From Lottia gigantea (Eukaryota > Mollusca > Gastropoda > Lottiidae): a DNA stretch of 64,000 bases. The position numbers and the translations under genes were made by a program. The stretch is taken from contig NW_008710427.1 in NCBI RefSeq assembly GCF_000327385.1, forward strand, positions 930,830 through 994,829, given 5' to 3'. The stretch's first letter is position 1. Every line of letters begins with the position of its first letter. The notes beneath the pieces are model-generated. The model had not been told where the DNA came from and searched no databases. It worked only from the letters and a program-made list of their open reading frames with translations. Positions 44,975-55,905 of this stretch are shown piece after piece.

Positions 44975-47900
44975 ATGGCTCTGCAACTAGTTAAATTACT
45001 AGAGACTTATAGAGGACGTGATAGAGTGATGAGATTAGGTACCTATATAGCAATGTTAATTGGTGGATCAGGTAATTCACCATTCAACACTAAATTTAAC
45101 ATTATTGCTCAAGAATTCAATGGTTGTCGAACTGTTTTACGTCTTTTTGATGATTTGTCCATGGCAGCAGTTAATCTCAAGTTTTATTATGGTGAAAAGG
45201 TAAGATGACATTTCAACAAAAACAAATATTGAATGAGCATGAATAATTTTTTGTAACAGCTCAGTATTCTGTTTAAAAATTGAGACTGTTTTTTTTTCAT
45301 TTTAATGTGGTCATATATTGTCGTTGGTACTCTGGTGCCACCCCTGTCCTGTCAGTCTGTCTGTCCACTATTAGCTTGTGAACACCATAGAGACTACAGT
45401 TCTTATCTGATTTTAATGAAATTTGGTGTGATCATTTATATTAATGAGATCTTGGTCTAATTCGAAATTGACGTTGTTGATGAATGGTTTTTGAGTTATT
45501 GCCCTGGGCTTAGTAAAAACGCGTCAAAATTAGTTTGTGAACACAACAGAGACTACAGTTTTTATCTGATTTTAATGAAATTTCATGTGATCATCTAGAA
45601 CAATGAGATCTTGGTCAGGTTCGAATTTGACGGCTTTTCTATGGATGATTTTTGAGTTATTACACTTCACTTAGTAAAAATGCATCAAAATTTGTTTGTT
45701 AACTTACATATTACAGTTTTCATCTGATTTTAATGAAATTTGGAGTGATTATCAGCCCTATCACAAGGAATGAATTGGTACTGGGGCTTAGATTTTGTAC
45801 TCAGAAAATATGAAGAATTAGGCCCAGAGAACTCATTTCTGACAATTTTGAGGTGCCAAAAACATATCAAAATGTATATATTTTTGATATTGTACAAAGA
45901 CACTGTAAATGAATCAATCTCTGCTAAACTGAAGAATGTTTTGCTTGGGCGGCTTAATTCTAACATGCTGGAGCCGAGCCCTCAGGTACCCCACCCGAAA
46001 GACAGGGCTGGTGATCATTTCACTTTTTTAGGAAAGGAGAAAATTGTAAAACCAAACTATTGAAACATCCAGAGAAAGCTGTTAAAAGCAAATAGAATTT
46101 AATTTATTGATGTTTGTAAATCACAATCAAGAATCTGAATTTTTGGGAAAGATTTTTGATTTGGAAATTCTAAACTGAAGAATGTTTTGCTTGAGCTTAA
46201 TTCTAATATGCTGGGGCCCAGCCCTCAGGGACTCTACCCTAAAGACGGGGCTGGTAATCATTTATATTGAAAAGATCTTAGTCAAGTCGACACTATAAGA
46301 CTACAAAGTATTCATCTGATTTTAATGATACATTTTATGTTAAATACGGCTTGTAAACGCGATAGAGGTGACAGTTAATGTCAGAATTTTGTGTTGGTTT
46401 GAATCAACAATATCCTTGACAAATTAGATTTTTGGTATGATTTGACACAGATTGGTGACCTGAATTTATCAGTCAAGTGGGCGTATCTTACTAGGCAGCC
46501 ACTTGTTGAAAAAATGAAGATGGCACACATTCCACTTTTTCTCAAATTATTTGGTTAGTTGTTTAAATTGATAGCATTAAAAACTTCTAGATATATTCAT
46601 AACATAATTTATGACCTTTTTTTATTTCAGGACAAGAATCCTATATTACGTATTTTAGATATGATGACCAACACATTGTATCAGTCCTACTATATAGTAG
46701 AACATATAGCTTGGTTTGCTGATAAAAAGGTTATTAATAGAAGCTCAACTCTATGGTGGGTGATATGTATTGCCATTTGGGCTATATCCTTGATTCTGGA
46801 GATTAGCAAGTGAGTAGTTATTTGTTATAACAGATTAGAGCATTATTATAGAAATCAGGAAAAGTAAAAAAAAGTGTTTCATACCTATGAACTAATTTTA
46901 ATAGGGCTGTTTCTTCACTTCTGTGCCCTGAGAATCCAACTTACATTTGACAGACATTGCTGGCAAATATTTCCAAATCAAAAACCTTTCACGACATTCA
47001 GATTCTTGATTGTGATTTACAAACATCAATAAATTAAATTTTATTTGCTTTTAACAGCTTGCTCTGGATGTTTCAATAGTTTGGTTTTACAATTTTTCCA
47101 TTCCCAAAAAAAGTGAAATGAATTTTTTTATATATGTATTAAGATCTGTTTTAAACTATTTTCAGAGCTGTTGTAAAGCTGATGAATAATAAAAAATCAC
47201 AAGCTCAATTAAGAAAACAGAAATATTTAGATAAAGATGAAAAAGGGTAAGGTTTGGTCAGACTTTTCTTGTATTAACAAATTCATTTCCAGTTTTCCAG
47301 GTTTTCAGTGATTTCTGCTGAGCCAATTAGTGCTGTAGGCTTTAACATGTCTTTATAAATGTTCCATTGAGTATCTGTTGAGTGTTGGCTCTTAAGCTAC
47401 AAATCAAAATAGCATTGTTTTAAATGAAATATATGTGGATTGTAAAGGTGTGGGCACACAAGCAGTCTTTGTCCGAGATTTTTATCCCGGACTCTAATCT
47501 TGAGTAAAATCTCCCGTGTGTCCATGTTTCCACAACAAGATTATCGTGTTGTCGACAGGATTTATAATGTCAAACCAGTTCGATAATTGTCTCCAATAAT
47601 TTTATCGTCTACAAGATGATTTCAATTGCATGCTCCACATGTGAATATCGACAAGTTGGAAAATGATCCACTGGAGATTTTTGTCTCCTTGTGTGCCCAT
47701 AAAAACTAAAGACAAGACTCTAATTGGCGACAAAAGTCTCTGACCAAGACCGCTCATGCGCCCGCACCTTTATCACTTGACTAGTGACTGTTACCTTTAC
47801 TACTTAAAAGAAAAAAGGAAAATTACTATTATACTACCAGTGAAAAATACCAATAAGCATTGTTAACTATGTAGACTTGGTTACGGAGTCATGATGACCT

Positions 47901-48141
47901 AATTTCACTGTATTTTAGGACAGTTTCAGAACAGAATCAAGAAATAAATGATAGATTGAAGGCTTTAAAGACAGAAGAATATGGACATGTTTTATTAATT
48001 ATACAATCTGCTGCTGATTTGCTCAATGCTATCAACTGGTTACCACCTGGTGTATTGTGGGCAGGAAAATTCTCAAGATTCAAATCAGGAATATTTGGAA
48101 TCATTTCGAGTTCTTTATTACTGTATAGAAACTGGCAGTGA
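44975..48141 (+). CDS. PEX11G: PEX11-gamma-like peroxisomal membrane protein
   Basis: Coding exons 44975-45199, 46631-46809, 47166-47246 and 47919-48141 give 235 codons (human PEX11G has 241), in phase throughout. Diagnostic segments: LLETYRGRDRVMRLGTY at the N terminus, CRTVLRLFDDLSM, YYIVEHIAWFADKKVI, a membrane segment LWWVICIAIWAISLILEI, and the C-terminal NAINWLPPGVLWAGKF followed by a second hydrophobic stretch. PEX11 proteins tubulate the peroxisome membrane before division; the gamma form works with the alpha/beta forms and the fission machinery. The linker between the hydrophobic parts is Lys/Gln-rich. The introns are full of repeats in inverted orientation, and an in-phase alternative last exon may lie at 50055-50163. 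Confidence 0.93.
45306..46505 (+). repeat. Composite dispersed repeat in PEX11 intron 1
   Basis: A diverged copy of the ATACGCCCAC family: GTCGTTGGTACTC near its start, three internal copies of the block with GATTTTAATGAAATTTGG, and a 3' end GTGGGCGTATCTTACTAGGC. Embedded in it are segments A (about 45800-45980, ACAATTTTGAGGTGCCAAAA) and B (about 46015-46175, ACCAAACTATTGAAACATCC), which recur inverted further on. Confidence 0.7.
46975..47135 (-). repeat. Inverted copy of repeat segment B
   Basis: Reverse complement of about 46015-46175: GGATGTTTCAATAGTTTGGT and TTGATTGTGATTTACAAACA match with few changes over about 150 bp. It lies in PEX11 intron 2 and ends about 30 bp before the start of exon 3. 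Confidence 0.88.
47445..47770. mobile_element. MITE, family 1 (TA|AAGGTG ends), copy b
   Basis: 326 bp flanked by TA. It starts AAGGTGTGGGCACACAAGC and ends GCTCATGCGCCCGCACCTT, with long inverted ends continuing through GTCTTTGTCCGAGA facing TCTCTGACCAAGAC. Interior shared with the element at 7797-8131 (ATCTTGAGTAAAATCTC, TTCAATTGCATGCTCC). No transposase. It lies in PEX11 intron 3. Confidence 0.88.
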
Positions 48142-48414
48142 ATTGATATTTGAGAAAAACAAAAACAGACTGCAGGGGTCATTGCATGTTCCTATGTGTA
48201 CGATGTGTTCACGTGTATATACCATTGCTAAAGGAACTATACATATTGTATATTTATATAGTTTTATCATGTTTTATGAAGGGAGAGGAATCAGAATTTT
48301 AAAATGTTAACAACATTATTATCTCCATAAGTATTGTAATCAAGGATGAAATACTTAATTTTAAACCATCCTCATCGAGACAAAATCCAAAACAGATGAT
48401 AGTACAATAGTTGA

Positions 48415-48610
48415 TCATCCCAGTCTCATTGTTAGGGCCCTAGCAAGTGAGAATTAAGCCCCAGCAAAACCTTCTTCAGTTCAGCAGAGATTGATTAATT
48501 TACAGTGTCTGTAAGAAATCAAAAATATATAGATTTTGATACGTTTTTGGCACCTCAAAATTGTCAGAAATGGGCTCTCTGGTCCTATAATTTGTTTTTT
48601 TGGCGACAGG
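48415..48610 (-). repeat. Inverted copy of repeat segment A
   Basis: Reverse complement of about 45800-45980: TTTTGGCACCTCAAAATTGT, CAGAGATTGATTAATTTACA and CAGCAAAACCTTCTTCAGTT pair with the intron 1 copy over nearly 200 bp with moderate divergence. It lies downstream of the PEX11 stop codon. Confidence 0.85.
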
Positions 48611-50054
48611 GCTGGATCATCTTCTTGTTTTAAATCTATAATCCTGAGATTCAGGAGATTCCTTGTCTCAAATTGTCAGGTGTCTTTGCCTATTCACCAT
48701 TATTCAACCTTTTCTGAAACTTGTTGATCCTTTTTAATCTCTGATGGACTTATTTATTTATTTGTTTACAGAATTTAAGGTTGTAAGAATCAGCAAGGTT
48801 TGAACTAATTGCTATGTTATTGTTTTGTAAGAAAAAATTTATTTCAGGATGAAGGTTGCCTGGAAAATTGAATAAATGCGCAGTAGGTTATATTTACGTT
48901 TTCAAGACATTCTAATTTTGATACAAAGACTTTAGTATGAATTTAAGTAGGGCCTATTTCTTTATGTTTCAACGTTTGGGACTACCGATATGATTGTTTA
49001 CATTGGAGACCGTCTATTTGATACAACCTGCACGTCAATGAATAACGACGGCATTGGTTAAAATTACTATGCCTAATGTGTTGGTGATGAGACAATGGCA
49101 TTTATGCTGATATAAACATCACACGAATTTGTCATAGTCCAATGGAAAAAATAATAGCTAATGTAAATAAAGATGAATAATACATGTAGTAAAATTTTAT
49201 GTATGATTATTCAAGTGCCTTATTCATGTGATATATTAACAAGTGATTTATATTGTGATTTGTATTGATTCTAACAAGAAGTGAAATCTTAATGAGAATA
49301 AAAAAAACCAAATGTATAATTCAGGTTTTTATGACATTTATTTATATTGATAATGAATGAGTGTGGTCTGAAGCCTTTATTCAGAGTTACCCCCATTGCC
49401 AAGTCAGCCATATTGTAATTATAATACTTCCTGGTAGCATACTGCTACGTATCTTAACATGTCAATTTCAAGAAACAAGAGCTGTGCATTGATGTATGAA
49501 AACTTGGTAACATCAGAGAAGATAATGTATTGATGATTCTTACCTCAAGGTAGGGGAATGCATTATTTGCATTCATATCTGAGCAATGTTTTTGCTTTTG
49601 CATAGCCTACATTCATTTCTTCCTAACAAATACCTTGTCATTATTCCTATATGTTCATAATAAATCCCAAGAACTGTTTTGTATGTTGAAAGGGCAAAGA
49701 TATAACCTCGTAGACAAGGAACGGAAGTGTTGTGTGATGTCTTCAAAACATTTTCATTGGTTTTTTGTGCAGTCCTGTTAGTGTTATGTTTTTTAAGGCA
49801 AGCCAACGTTTATTTGCTTAGTCCTACTACTTACTACTAGTAGCTACTGCTACTTTAAATATTCTACCTCATGAAATCCTATATGAAACATATGTCTAAA
49901 GTTTGGAAAAGGAAGTTGAATCTGGTTATATCATCAATAGCTTAGTCAAATGATACCCCCTCTGTTTAATTAGGTAACAAGTTTTTATATGCAGACAATT
50001 AATTAGATTACTCTGCACAACGATGGCATAAATAAGGTTTTTATTTTATTTCAG

Positions 50055-50163
50055 GGAAAGCACATTTGTGAGCAAAACAACTAGCTTAAAAGATATGGGT
50101 GCCGTCATTGCTAATAAGCTTGTCTGGTTAATACGAAAACTTAGTAATAAACTGTGTAAATGA
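50055..50163 (+). CDS. Candidate alternative last exon of PEX11
   Basis: After the acceptor TTTATTTCAG (ends 50054) a frame reads ESTFVSKTTSLKDMGAVIAN and then KLVWLIRKLSNKLCK to a TGA at 50161. Its phase matches the donor of PEX11 exon 3 (ends 47246, phase 2), so skipping exon 4 would give an in-frame 197-residue form with a basic amphipathic tail in place of the conserved GVLWAGKF end. This could be chance: 109 bp is short and no homologue is recognised. Confidence 0.3.
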
Positions 50164-50681
50164 ATAACATGAAATATAGAGGACCACATTATATAATCAA
50201 TCTATTTCACACTGTATAAATGTTGTTATTTATTGATTGAGCTATTTATTTATTACTATCACGTTTAATATTCCTGCCAGTGCAATATATTCTAAGTCTT
50301 AATAACAAAAACATTGTTGATTATTATTTCTATTTCTAGTCATATTTTGTGTTCCTAAACCAAAGACTTTTTAGTTTTTATCTTATCATATTTTGTTATA
50401 GTATTTTTATTTGAATATAAGATTAATGCTCATTTTTATTTTATTTTGTGATGTTTTTGATAACTCATTTTTAATTGTTTTGTAAGTTCTTATTTATGTT
50501 AATTTAAGTTTTATTTGTTGTTATTTAATGCTGTTCTACAATATTTATTATCAATTTTCCAAGTAAAAGAATGTTCTCCAAAGATTTGATTACATAACAT
50601 TTTGTTCTAAATTTCTGTATTATTCCGCTTTGATGTACTGTTAATTAGTACATCAAGTTTTGTGAAGATTAATATTTCAAG

Positions 50682-51845
50682 ATGGTTAAGTTGAAATCGC
50701 CACTGCCAACGAAAGATGAGTTAATGAGTATGCAAAAGATATTTAAAGATTATTTTGTGTCAGAATCTTTAAAGAAGAAACGGAAGTATGAAACTAGAAT
50801 GGAAACAGTTTTTTCTAGCTGTGATAATTCGGATTGTAGTGTGGATTTTCTAGCTTTAGGTCAATCTAGAAGGGAAGTTACTCTAGCAGCATTGAAGAAA
50901 TTTCGATTTTCCAACTTTCAACGACATTTGCCACAAATTTTTCGTTATGTTTATGACATTGTTAACTGTTACAAGGCAGCAATTATTTTACATAAACTGG
51001 AAGGAATAGAAGAAAGTGAAATTGAAAACATTCTGTATGAGGTAGCCAAAGAACTGTCCATAGCCTATGAATATCAGATCTGTATGTTAGCTCACTCTAC
51101 AGATATTCTGCATCTGGCCAAGTATGCGGTGGTGTGTATGATATATTATTTAAAAAATAAAGATAGTATATTTAGTTATTCTGATATTATCAAAGGAATT
51201 GTAGATCATACTACCTGTTTTAAAGAACAAGATTTAGATGTGTCAACACGAATGATTTCTAGTGGTATAACTGTTAAATGGAAGATATCAGATATATTTC
51301 TATTGCCTGGTTTAAGAGTACCAGTTCAAGATACAAGACCACCAGAAAACCTGACTGGAAGTAGTGAAGTCGATCCTTTATTACCTTATTATAAACTTTC
51401 TGTTAAAGATGCTCAACGTTATCACAGTCTTATTTCATATCATTTTCCTTGTGGACCAACAAACAAGGAACTCAAAAAGTCTAAAAAGAGCAAGAACACT
51501 AGTAAAGAAGATTTTCCAGTCAAAGAGATAGTTATTGTGGAAGACCAAGGTTCACCAGGAGCCACTGAAGTTGGTGAAGAGGTCAATATGATCAATGTTA
51601 CATTTCGATATTTCTGTTGTTTCTCTCCATATGGATGTGCGTGTGATTTTCAACTATATGGATACAGAGCCCCCATTCATGTGTGGAATTCAGCAGAAAA
51701 TCGCTATGACATGATATCTCGTGATTCCATTACCACCCAACATCCAGATAAATGTGAGATACCGCTTGATGTTGGTTTACATCAGAGTTATATGCCAAAA
51801 TCTGGTTGTCAACATCTGTTACAGTTACCAAATTCTACCGTCTAG
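50682..51845 (+). CDS. Intronless unrecognised 387-residue protein
   Basis: The only long single-exon frame in the window, with codon use like the neighbouring exons. I do not recognise the family. Visible: an N-terminal Lys-rich region (SLKKKRKYETR); a helical, Leu/Ile/Tyr-rich core at about residues 65-170; a Lys/Ser stretch KELKKSKKSKNTSK near 270, possibly a nuclear localisation signal; and an acidic linker (EDQGSPGATEVGEE). The C-terminal third is Cys-rich (FRYFCCFSPYGCACDF), aromatic and beta-like. No signal peptide or membrane segment is evident. It starts 519 bp after the candidate PEX11 exon, same strand. An old retrocopy that stayed intact or a naturally intronless gene are both possible; the length and intact frame argue for a real protein. 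Confidence 0.75.
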   Translation: MVKLKSPLPTKDELMSMQKIFKDYFVSESLKKKRKYETRMETVFSSCDNSDCSVDFLALGQSRREVTLAALKKFRFSNFQRHLPQIFRYVYDIVNCYKAAIILHKLEGIEESEIENILYEVAKELSIAYEYQICMLAHSTDILHLAKYAVVCMIYYLKNKDSIFSYSDIIKGIVDHTTCFKEQDLDVSTRMISSGITVKWKISDIFLLPGLRVPVQDTRPPENLTGSSEVDPLLPYYKLSVKDAQRYHSLISYHFPCGPTNKELKKSKKSKNTSKEDFPVKEIVIVEDQGSPGATEVGEEVNMINVTFRYFCCFSPYGCACDFQLYGYRAPIHVWNSAENRYDMISRDSITTQHPDKCEIPLDVGLHQSYMPKSGCQHLLQLPNSTV

Positions 51846-52746
51846 CCCTGTCAGAGGCGTGATAGGGCTAAGTATAATCACTTACCAAGAAGGCATTTTT
51901 TTCTCTTTTGACCCCAACCTATTGTATTTTTTACTTCATCAATAAATTTGATCAATCAATACATTAATTAATACATCAACGATTAAGGAGCATATGAAAG
52001 CTATACTCAGTGTAAGTGAATCGAAAACGTCGTTCTACTGCAGGGGATTTTAACCCTTTTTCTATTACCCTTTTCAGATTCCTTGATTAGTTAAATTACC
52101 CCGTCGCTTACCCCTATAAATCTTGACTATTTTCTGCGATTTTTTTCATGTCGGAGAATGGCCTCTATCATCCAGTCCATCTTATGTCTACGCACAACTT
52201 TGACAAAAGATGGCCTGGACTGGTTGCTTAATATCTTTGTAACTGACTGAGTCTACATTCAGTGGTTTTTTGAATCTGATTGGGCTGTATATCCACATCT
52301 GTTTTGATGATGGGGAAACATTGATTTAAAAGTATTCAGCGAATTTGACAATGCCTTCGAATTTTAATTCGTTGCTCTAAAAATCGATAAATATAACCAC
52401 CAATAAAAATATCAATTATAAACTGACACATGTGGGGGGTGCCTATATATTTGGATTGTAAACAAATTGTTTTGTTACATTGTTGAGGGTTGTTGTTACA
52501 TCTCCTAAGAGCTCCGTAACAGAAAATATACTCTGGCTGAATAGAATGACTTCCCTTATTTTCATTTATGAAAATGAAAATGCTAATACTTATATAATAG
52601 AAAGTAGAGGTGTTCTAATGACTTAATAACAGTTTGTCTCACATGTCCTTAATTAGAAGCGAACTACCAGTAAAATTCCAATGAGTGACCGATCAAAAAA
52701 GGTCAAAAAGTCTTTTTGTTTTGTTTGTACATACATGGACTGGTTA

Positions 52747-53314
52747 AAGGTGGGTTTATACAGAGCGCGAACGCGAACGCGACCGGCGCGAACGCGACTT
52801 TTCATCAGTTCAGTCATTCAAATAGAGCACGAACGCGGAAAACCGTCGACGGCTTTCAATGCGGATCGCCTCTTTTGTTGTGAAAATTTGGTCATATGGT
52901 CATTTTGGAATCATCTCTCCGATTCCCTTCCAAATATCTTTCTTTTTTACTGTCTCTTTGTAAGTTTTTTCAGCTTTGTCAAACAAAACTGGATTCTTTT
53001 CAACTTCTAAAATCAAAACTTCCGTTTTATCCATTGTTTGTACCCTAGAAGCAAATTGGAAAAGGCATGTGCACAAGTTTCTATTTTAGAAATGATGCAA
53101 GGGAGGTGGTACAAGCTGATTGGTTGATAGCAAGAAATCCGCCGCGACTTTCTGAAAAATTCGCTCTTGGGGCAATCTCGGCGGTCGACCGCGCGAACAA
53201 ATATTTGTTCGCGTTCGCGTTCGCATTCTATTTGAACGGTCCCTCTATAAAATGATGAAACCATTCCATGACGAAAAACCGCGTTCGCGTTCGCGCTCTG
53301 TATAAATGCACCTT
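52747..53314. mobile_element. MITE, family 2 (TA|AAGGTG, GCGAACGCGAACGCG ends)
   Basis: 568 bp flanked by TA. Left end AAGGTGGGTTTATACAGAGC then GCGAACGCGAACGCG; right end CGCGTTCGCGTTCGCGCTCT then GTATAAATGCACCTT: inverted repeats of about 35 bp with few mismatches. Additional inner CG-rich repeats (TTCGCGTTCGCGTTCGC near 53208). It stands out as GC-rich in AT-rich surroundings. No transposase. Confidence 0.9.
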
Positions 53315-54009
53315 TATACTCTTAATTATATGCAATAAGAATAAGATGATATGATAAGTAATTCATGATAATTCATTAAAAAAACAATTAATGAAACAGT
53401 TTGCCCTATTTGTCACTAAATAACCAGGAAATCCATCTTTGAATTATAAAATGTCCAAAATTGTATTCCTGACTCCAGGCGCCTCATTAATTAGGTAATT
53501 ACCCTCAAGTTGAAAATCCCTGTTCTACAGGTTGAATAAGTATAAGTCATCTCGAATTCTTTTGTATTTGAAAAGAATGTTATAAATAATATGTAAGCCT
53601 TTTACTTTATATGTATGTATTTGTCTGTTAACTTTTTTTTAAGGATTCGTAGCTAAGCTACATGGTAAATATTGTTCTGCATTATGGTTCCTTTCCCCAT
53701 GGCTTAGTTTTCTAATGTTAAAGTTCTTCAATTATTTACTCAGCTATGATGGAAACCGACTTCGTTGTAAGCTTCATAATTTTATTATTTTTATAATCAA
53801 TCGCATCCTTTCGTAGTAAAGGATAGATGCATCAAAACAACGGAAGATGACTTTGATTTGCGATTTTCTAGACCATTGATTCCATTTCCATTTATTTGAA
53901 CAAAAAGAAGAATGGCTTTTTTTGTTTTGTATTTATTGGGGAATAATGACTTCTCTGAAAAAAGATAACTTCAATGAGTGCAGTGTATTTATATTATAGA
54001 ATGCATGCT

Positions 54010-54700
54010 TTTTATATACCCACATGATATGAGGGCGTATATTGCCGTCACCTTGTCCGTCCGTCCACAATTGCTCGTAAACACTCTACAAGACCCAATT
54101 CTTGATGGATTTTGACGACACTTGGTGTGAGTGTTCGTTATCACCCAAAGATCAACCTATCGAAAATCAGAAAAATCGAAAAATAATTAGTATCATTATT
54201 GCCCTTGTTCTTGAGAATGTGTTAAATTTTGAGCTCATAAACATTCTAGAAAGCTTAATTCTTGGAAGATTTTGACGAAACATGGTGAAATTGTTTATAA
54301 TCACCCAATGAACCCTATCGAAAATCAAAACATCGAAATATGTTTTATAGGAGTTACTGACCTCTTTCTTGAAAACGCTTTCAAATTTTAGCTCTTAAAC
54401 AATAAAGGGCATGATTCTTGCCGGATTTTGACAAAACTTGGTTTTATTATTCAGTACCGCGCTGAAGATTGAATATTTGTCTTCTAGAGTTTCCACAAGC
54501 TAAAAATTTAACCCCTTTTCAAGAACAAGAGCAATTACTCATACTCAATATTCTTCAGTATCGCCCTAAAGAGTTCAAAAGAAGTGTATGACTAAAGGTT
54601 GAATATTTCATACTGATGATTGTAACTGTACTGCTAAATATTTTTATTCAAAATCAAAGCTGTCAGTGGGCGTATATTACCTTGCCTGGCAAGCTATCTT
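54010..54700 (+). repeat. Dispersed repeat (ATACGCCCAC family), diverged full-length copy
   Basis: Starts TTTATATACCCACATGATAT with GGGCGTATATTGCCGTC, and ends AGTGGGCGTATATTACCTTG then CCTGGCAAGCTATCTT. The 3' end is nearly identical to that of the 35257-35681 copy, while the interior (TTCTTGATGGATTTTGACGA repeated) belongs to a different subfamily. Confidence 0.75.
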
Positions 54701-55492
54701 TATAATATATTAGCTTAGTTTATATAGGCTCTGATGTTAGTGATATAATTGATTCTGTTAGTTCATTTGATTGTTTTGTGGGACCTTTCATGTACATTAA
54801 CTCAATTCATGGACCTCGTTTGTATTATTTATGTTGCTTTAAGCAAATAAAAATGACAAAAAAGTTATTTCTCATTCACTATACTCATGAAACCTGAAAC
54901 TCTGGCTACCTAGTTTGTGATTTTATTTTTTGACATATTTTAGGTTAGGCTCTACGAAACTACGCTTTGTTCTTACCTTGCAATAAATACAAGAATATAC
55001 CACCGACATTGATATCACTACGCCCGACAAAATCAGTTGATTTGGGTTTTTGTTATAAAAAGGTTATAGATATTTCAACGATATTTCTCGAGTTTCTCAA
55101 GTTTCAATACACGCTGCTAAAGATAGTCATTACTGTGAATGAAGTCGTGTATGTCAATTGCCAATAACCTGAATATAAATCAAATTTTAAAAACTCAAAA
55201 TATAGTCAGATATAAAGAAATATGAAATATTGTGTCGAAGGCACTACGATCAAATCATGTTAAAACAAAATTTAACATCAGTTTCTTCTAGAAAATGGCA
55301 ACTTTTCATGTTCTATATACGAGATGGATTTCCGACCTTAATTTTAATCAGTTTGAATACAGTACTCTGAAAAATGTACTGTTGAAAAGAACAGATTCGT
55401 CATCCGTTTAACAAATTGAACCTTAGTCTCAGAAACGGATTTTTGTAAAGTAAAGTCTGTTTACTGCTATGTAATGTTACCATAGGAACTAC

Positions 55493-55632
55493 ACCGAAAC
55501 ATCTGCCTCTATTCAAGCCTCTAATTGATATTTTGACAGTTGTCAGCTTGACCAGCTGACATCTGTCCAAATAGCCAGCTGACATCTGTCCAAATAGCAA
55601 CCAGAGGCTGGAATAGAGACAGATGTTTCGGT
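55493..55632. mobile_element. Foldback/MITE-like element with 29-bp arms
   Basis: Left arm CCGAAACATCTGCCTCTATT through AAGCCTCT (55493-55521) pairs with right arm AGAGGCTGGAATAGAGACAG through ATGTTTCGGT (55603-55632). The loop contains two copies of CCAGCTGACATCTGTCCAAA. No coding capacity. Confidence 0.8.
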
Positions 55633-55782
55633 CTATATAGGAACAAGTTGATTTGCTTACACTGATTAAGGCAATTACTGTATTTGAATTGTTTTTCGTA
55701 AAACACAGAAGGTTGGAATACCAATAAGTTCACAAAGTCTTAAAGTAAAGTTGTGTTTACAGTGTATGAAAAGTCACCTTAT

Positions 55783-55905
55783 AATATGGTCCTAGTTACT
55801 CCGACGTGATATTCGGATAGGATGTCGGAACTGGGTTCAGGCAGTTCAGGCAGTTGCGACATCCCATCCGAATATAACGTTGGACGAACTGGAAAGGACC
55901 ATATT
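55783..55905. mobile_element. Palindromic MITE, about 120 bp
   Basis: Left arm AATATGGTCCTAGTTACTCC, then GATATTCGGATAGGATGTCG. The right arm is CGACATCCCATCCGAATATA, then ACTGGAAAGGACCATATT. The arms cover almost the whole element around a short AGTTCAGGCAGTTCAGGC loop. Confidence 0.82.

Larger units (their letters stand above)
48142..50681. other. PEX11 3' region and spacer
   Basis: This holds the likely 3' UTR of PEX11, the inverted repeat copy at 48415-48610 and the candidate alternative exon at 50055-50163. Otherwise it is AT-rich with no gene seen. No clear promoter is seen for the intronless gene that starts at 50682. Confidence 0.55.

Noticed and set aside
53013-53264. Arg-rich frames on both strands
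   Set aside because: They are products of the GCGAACGCG repeats of the MITE at 52747-53314.
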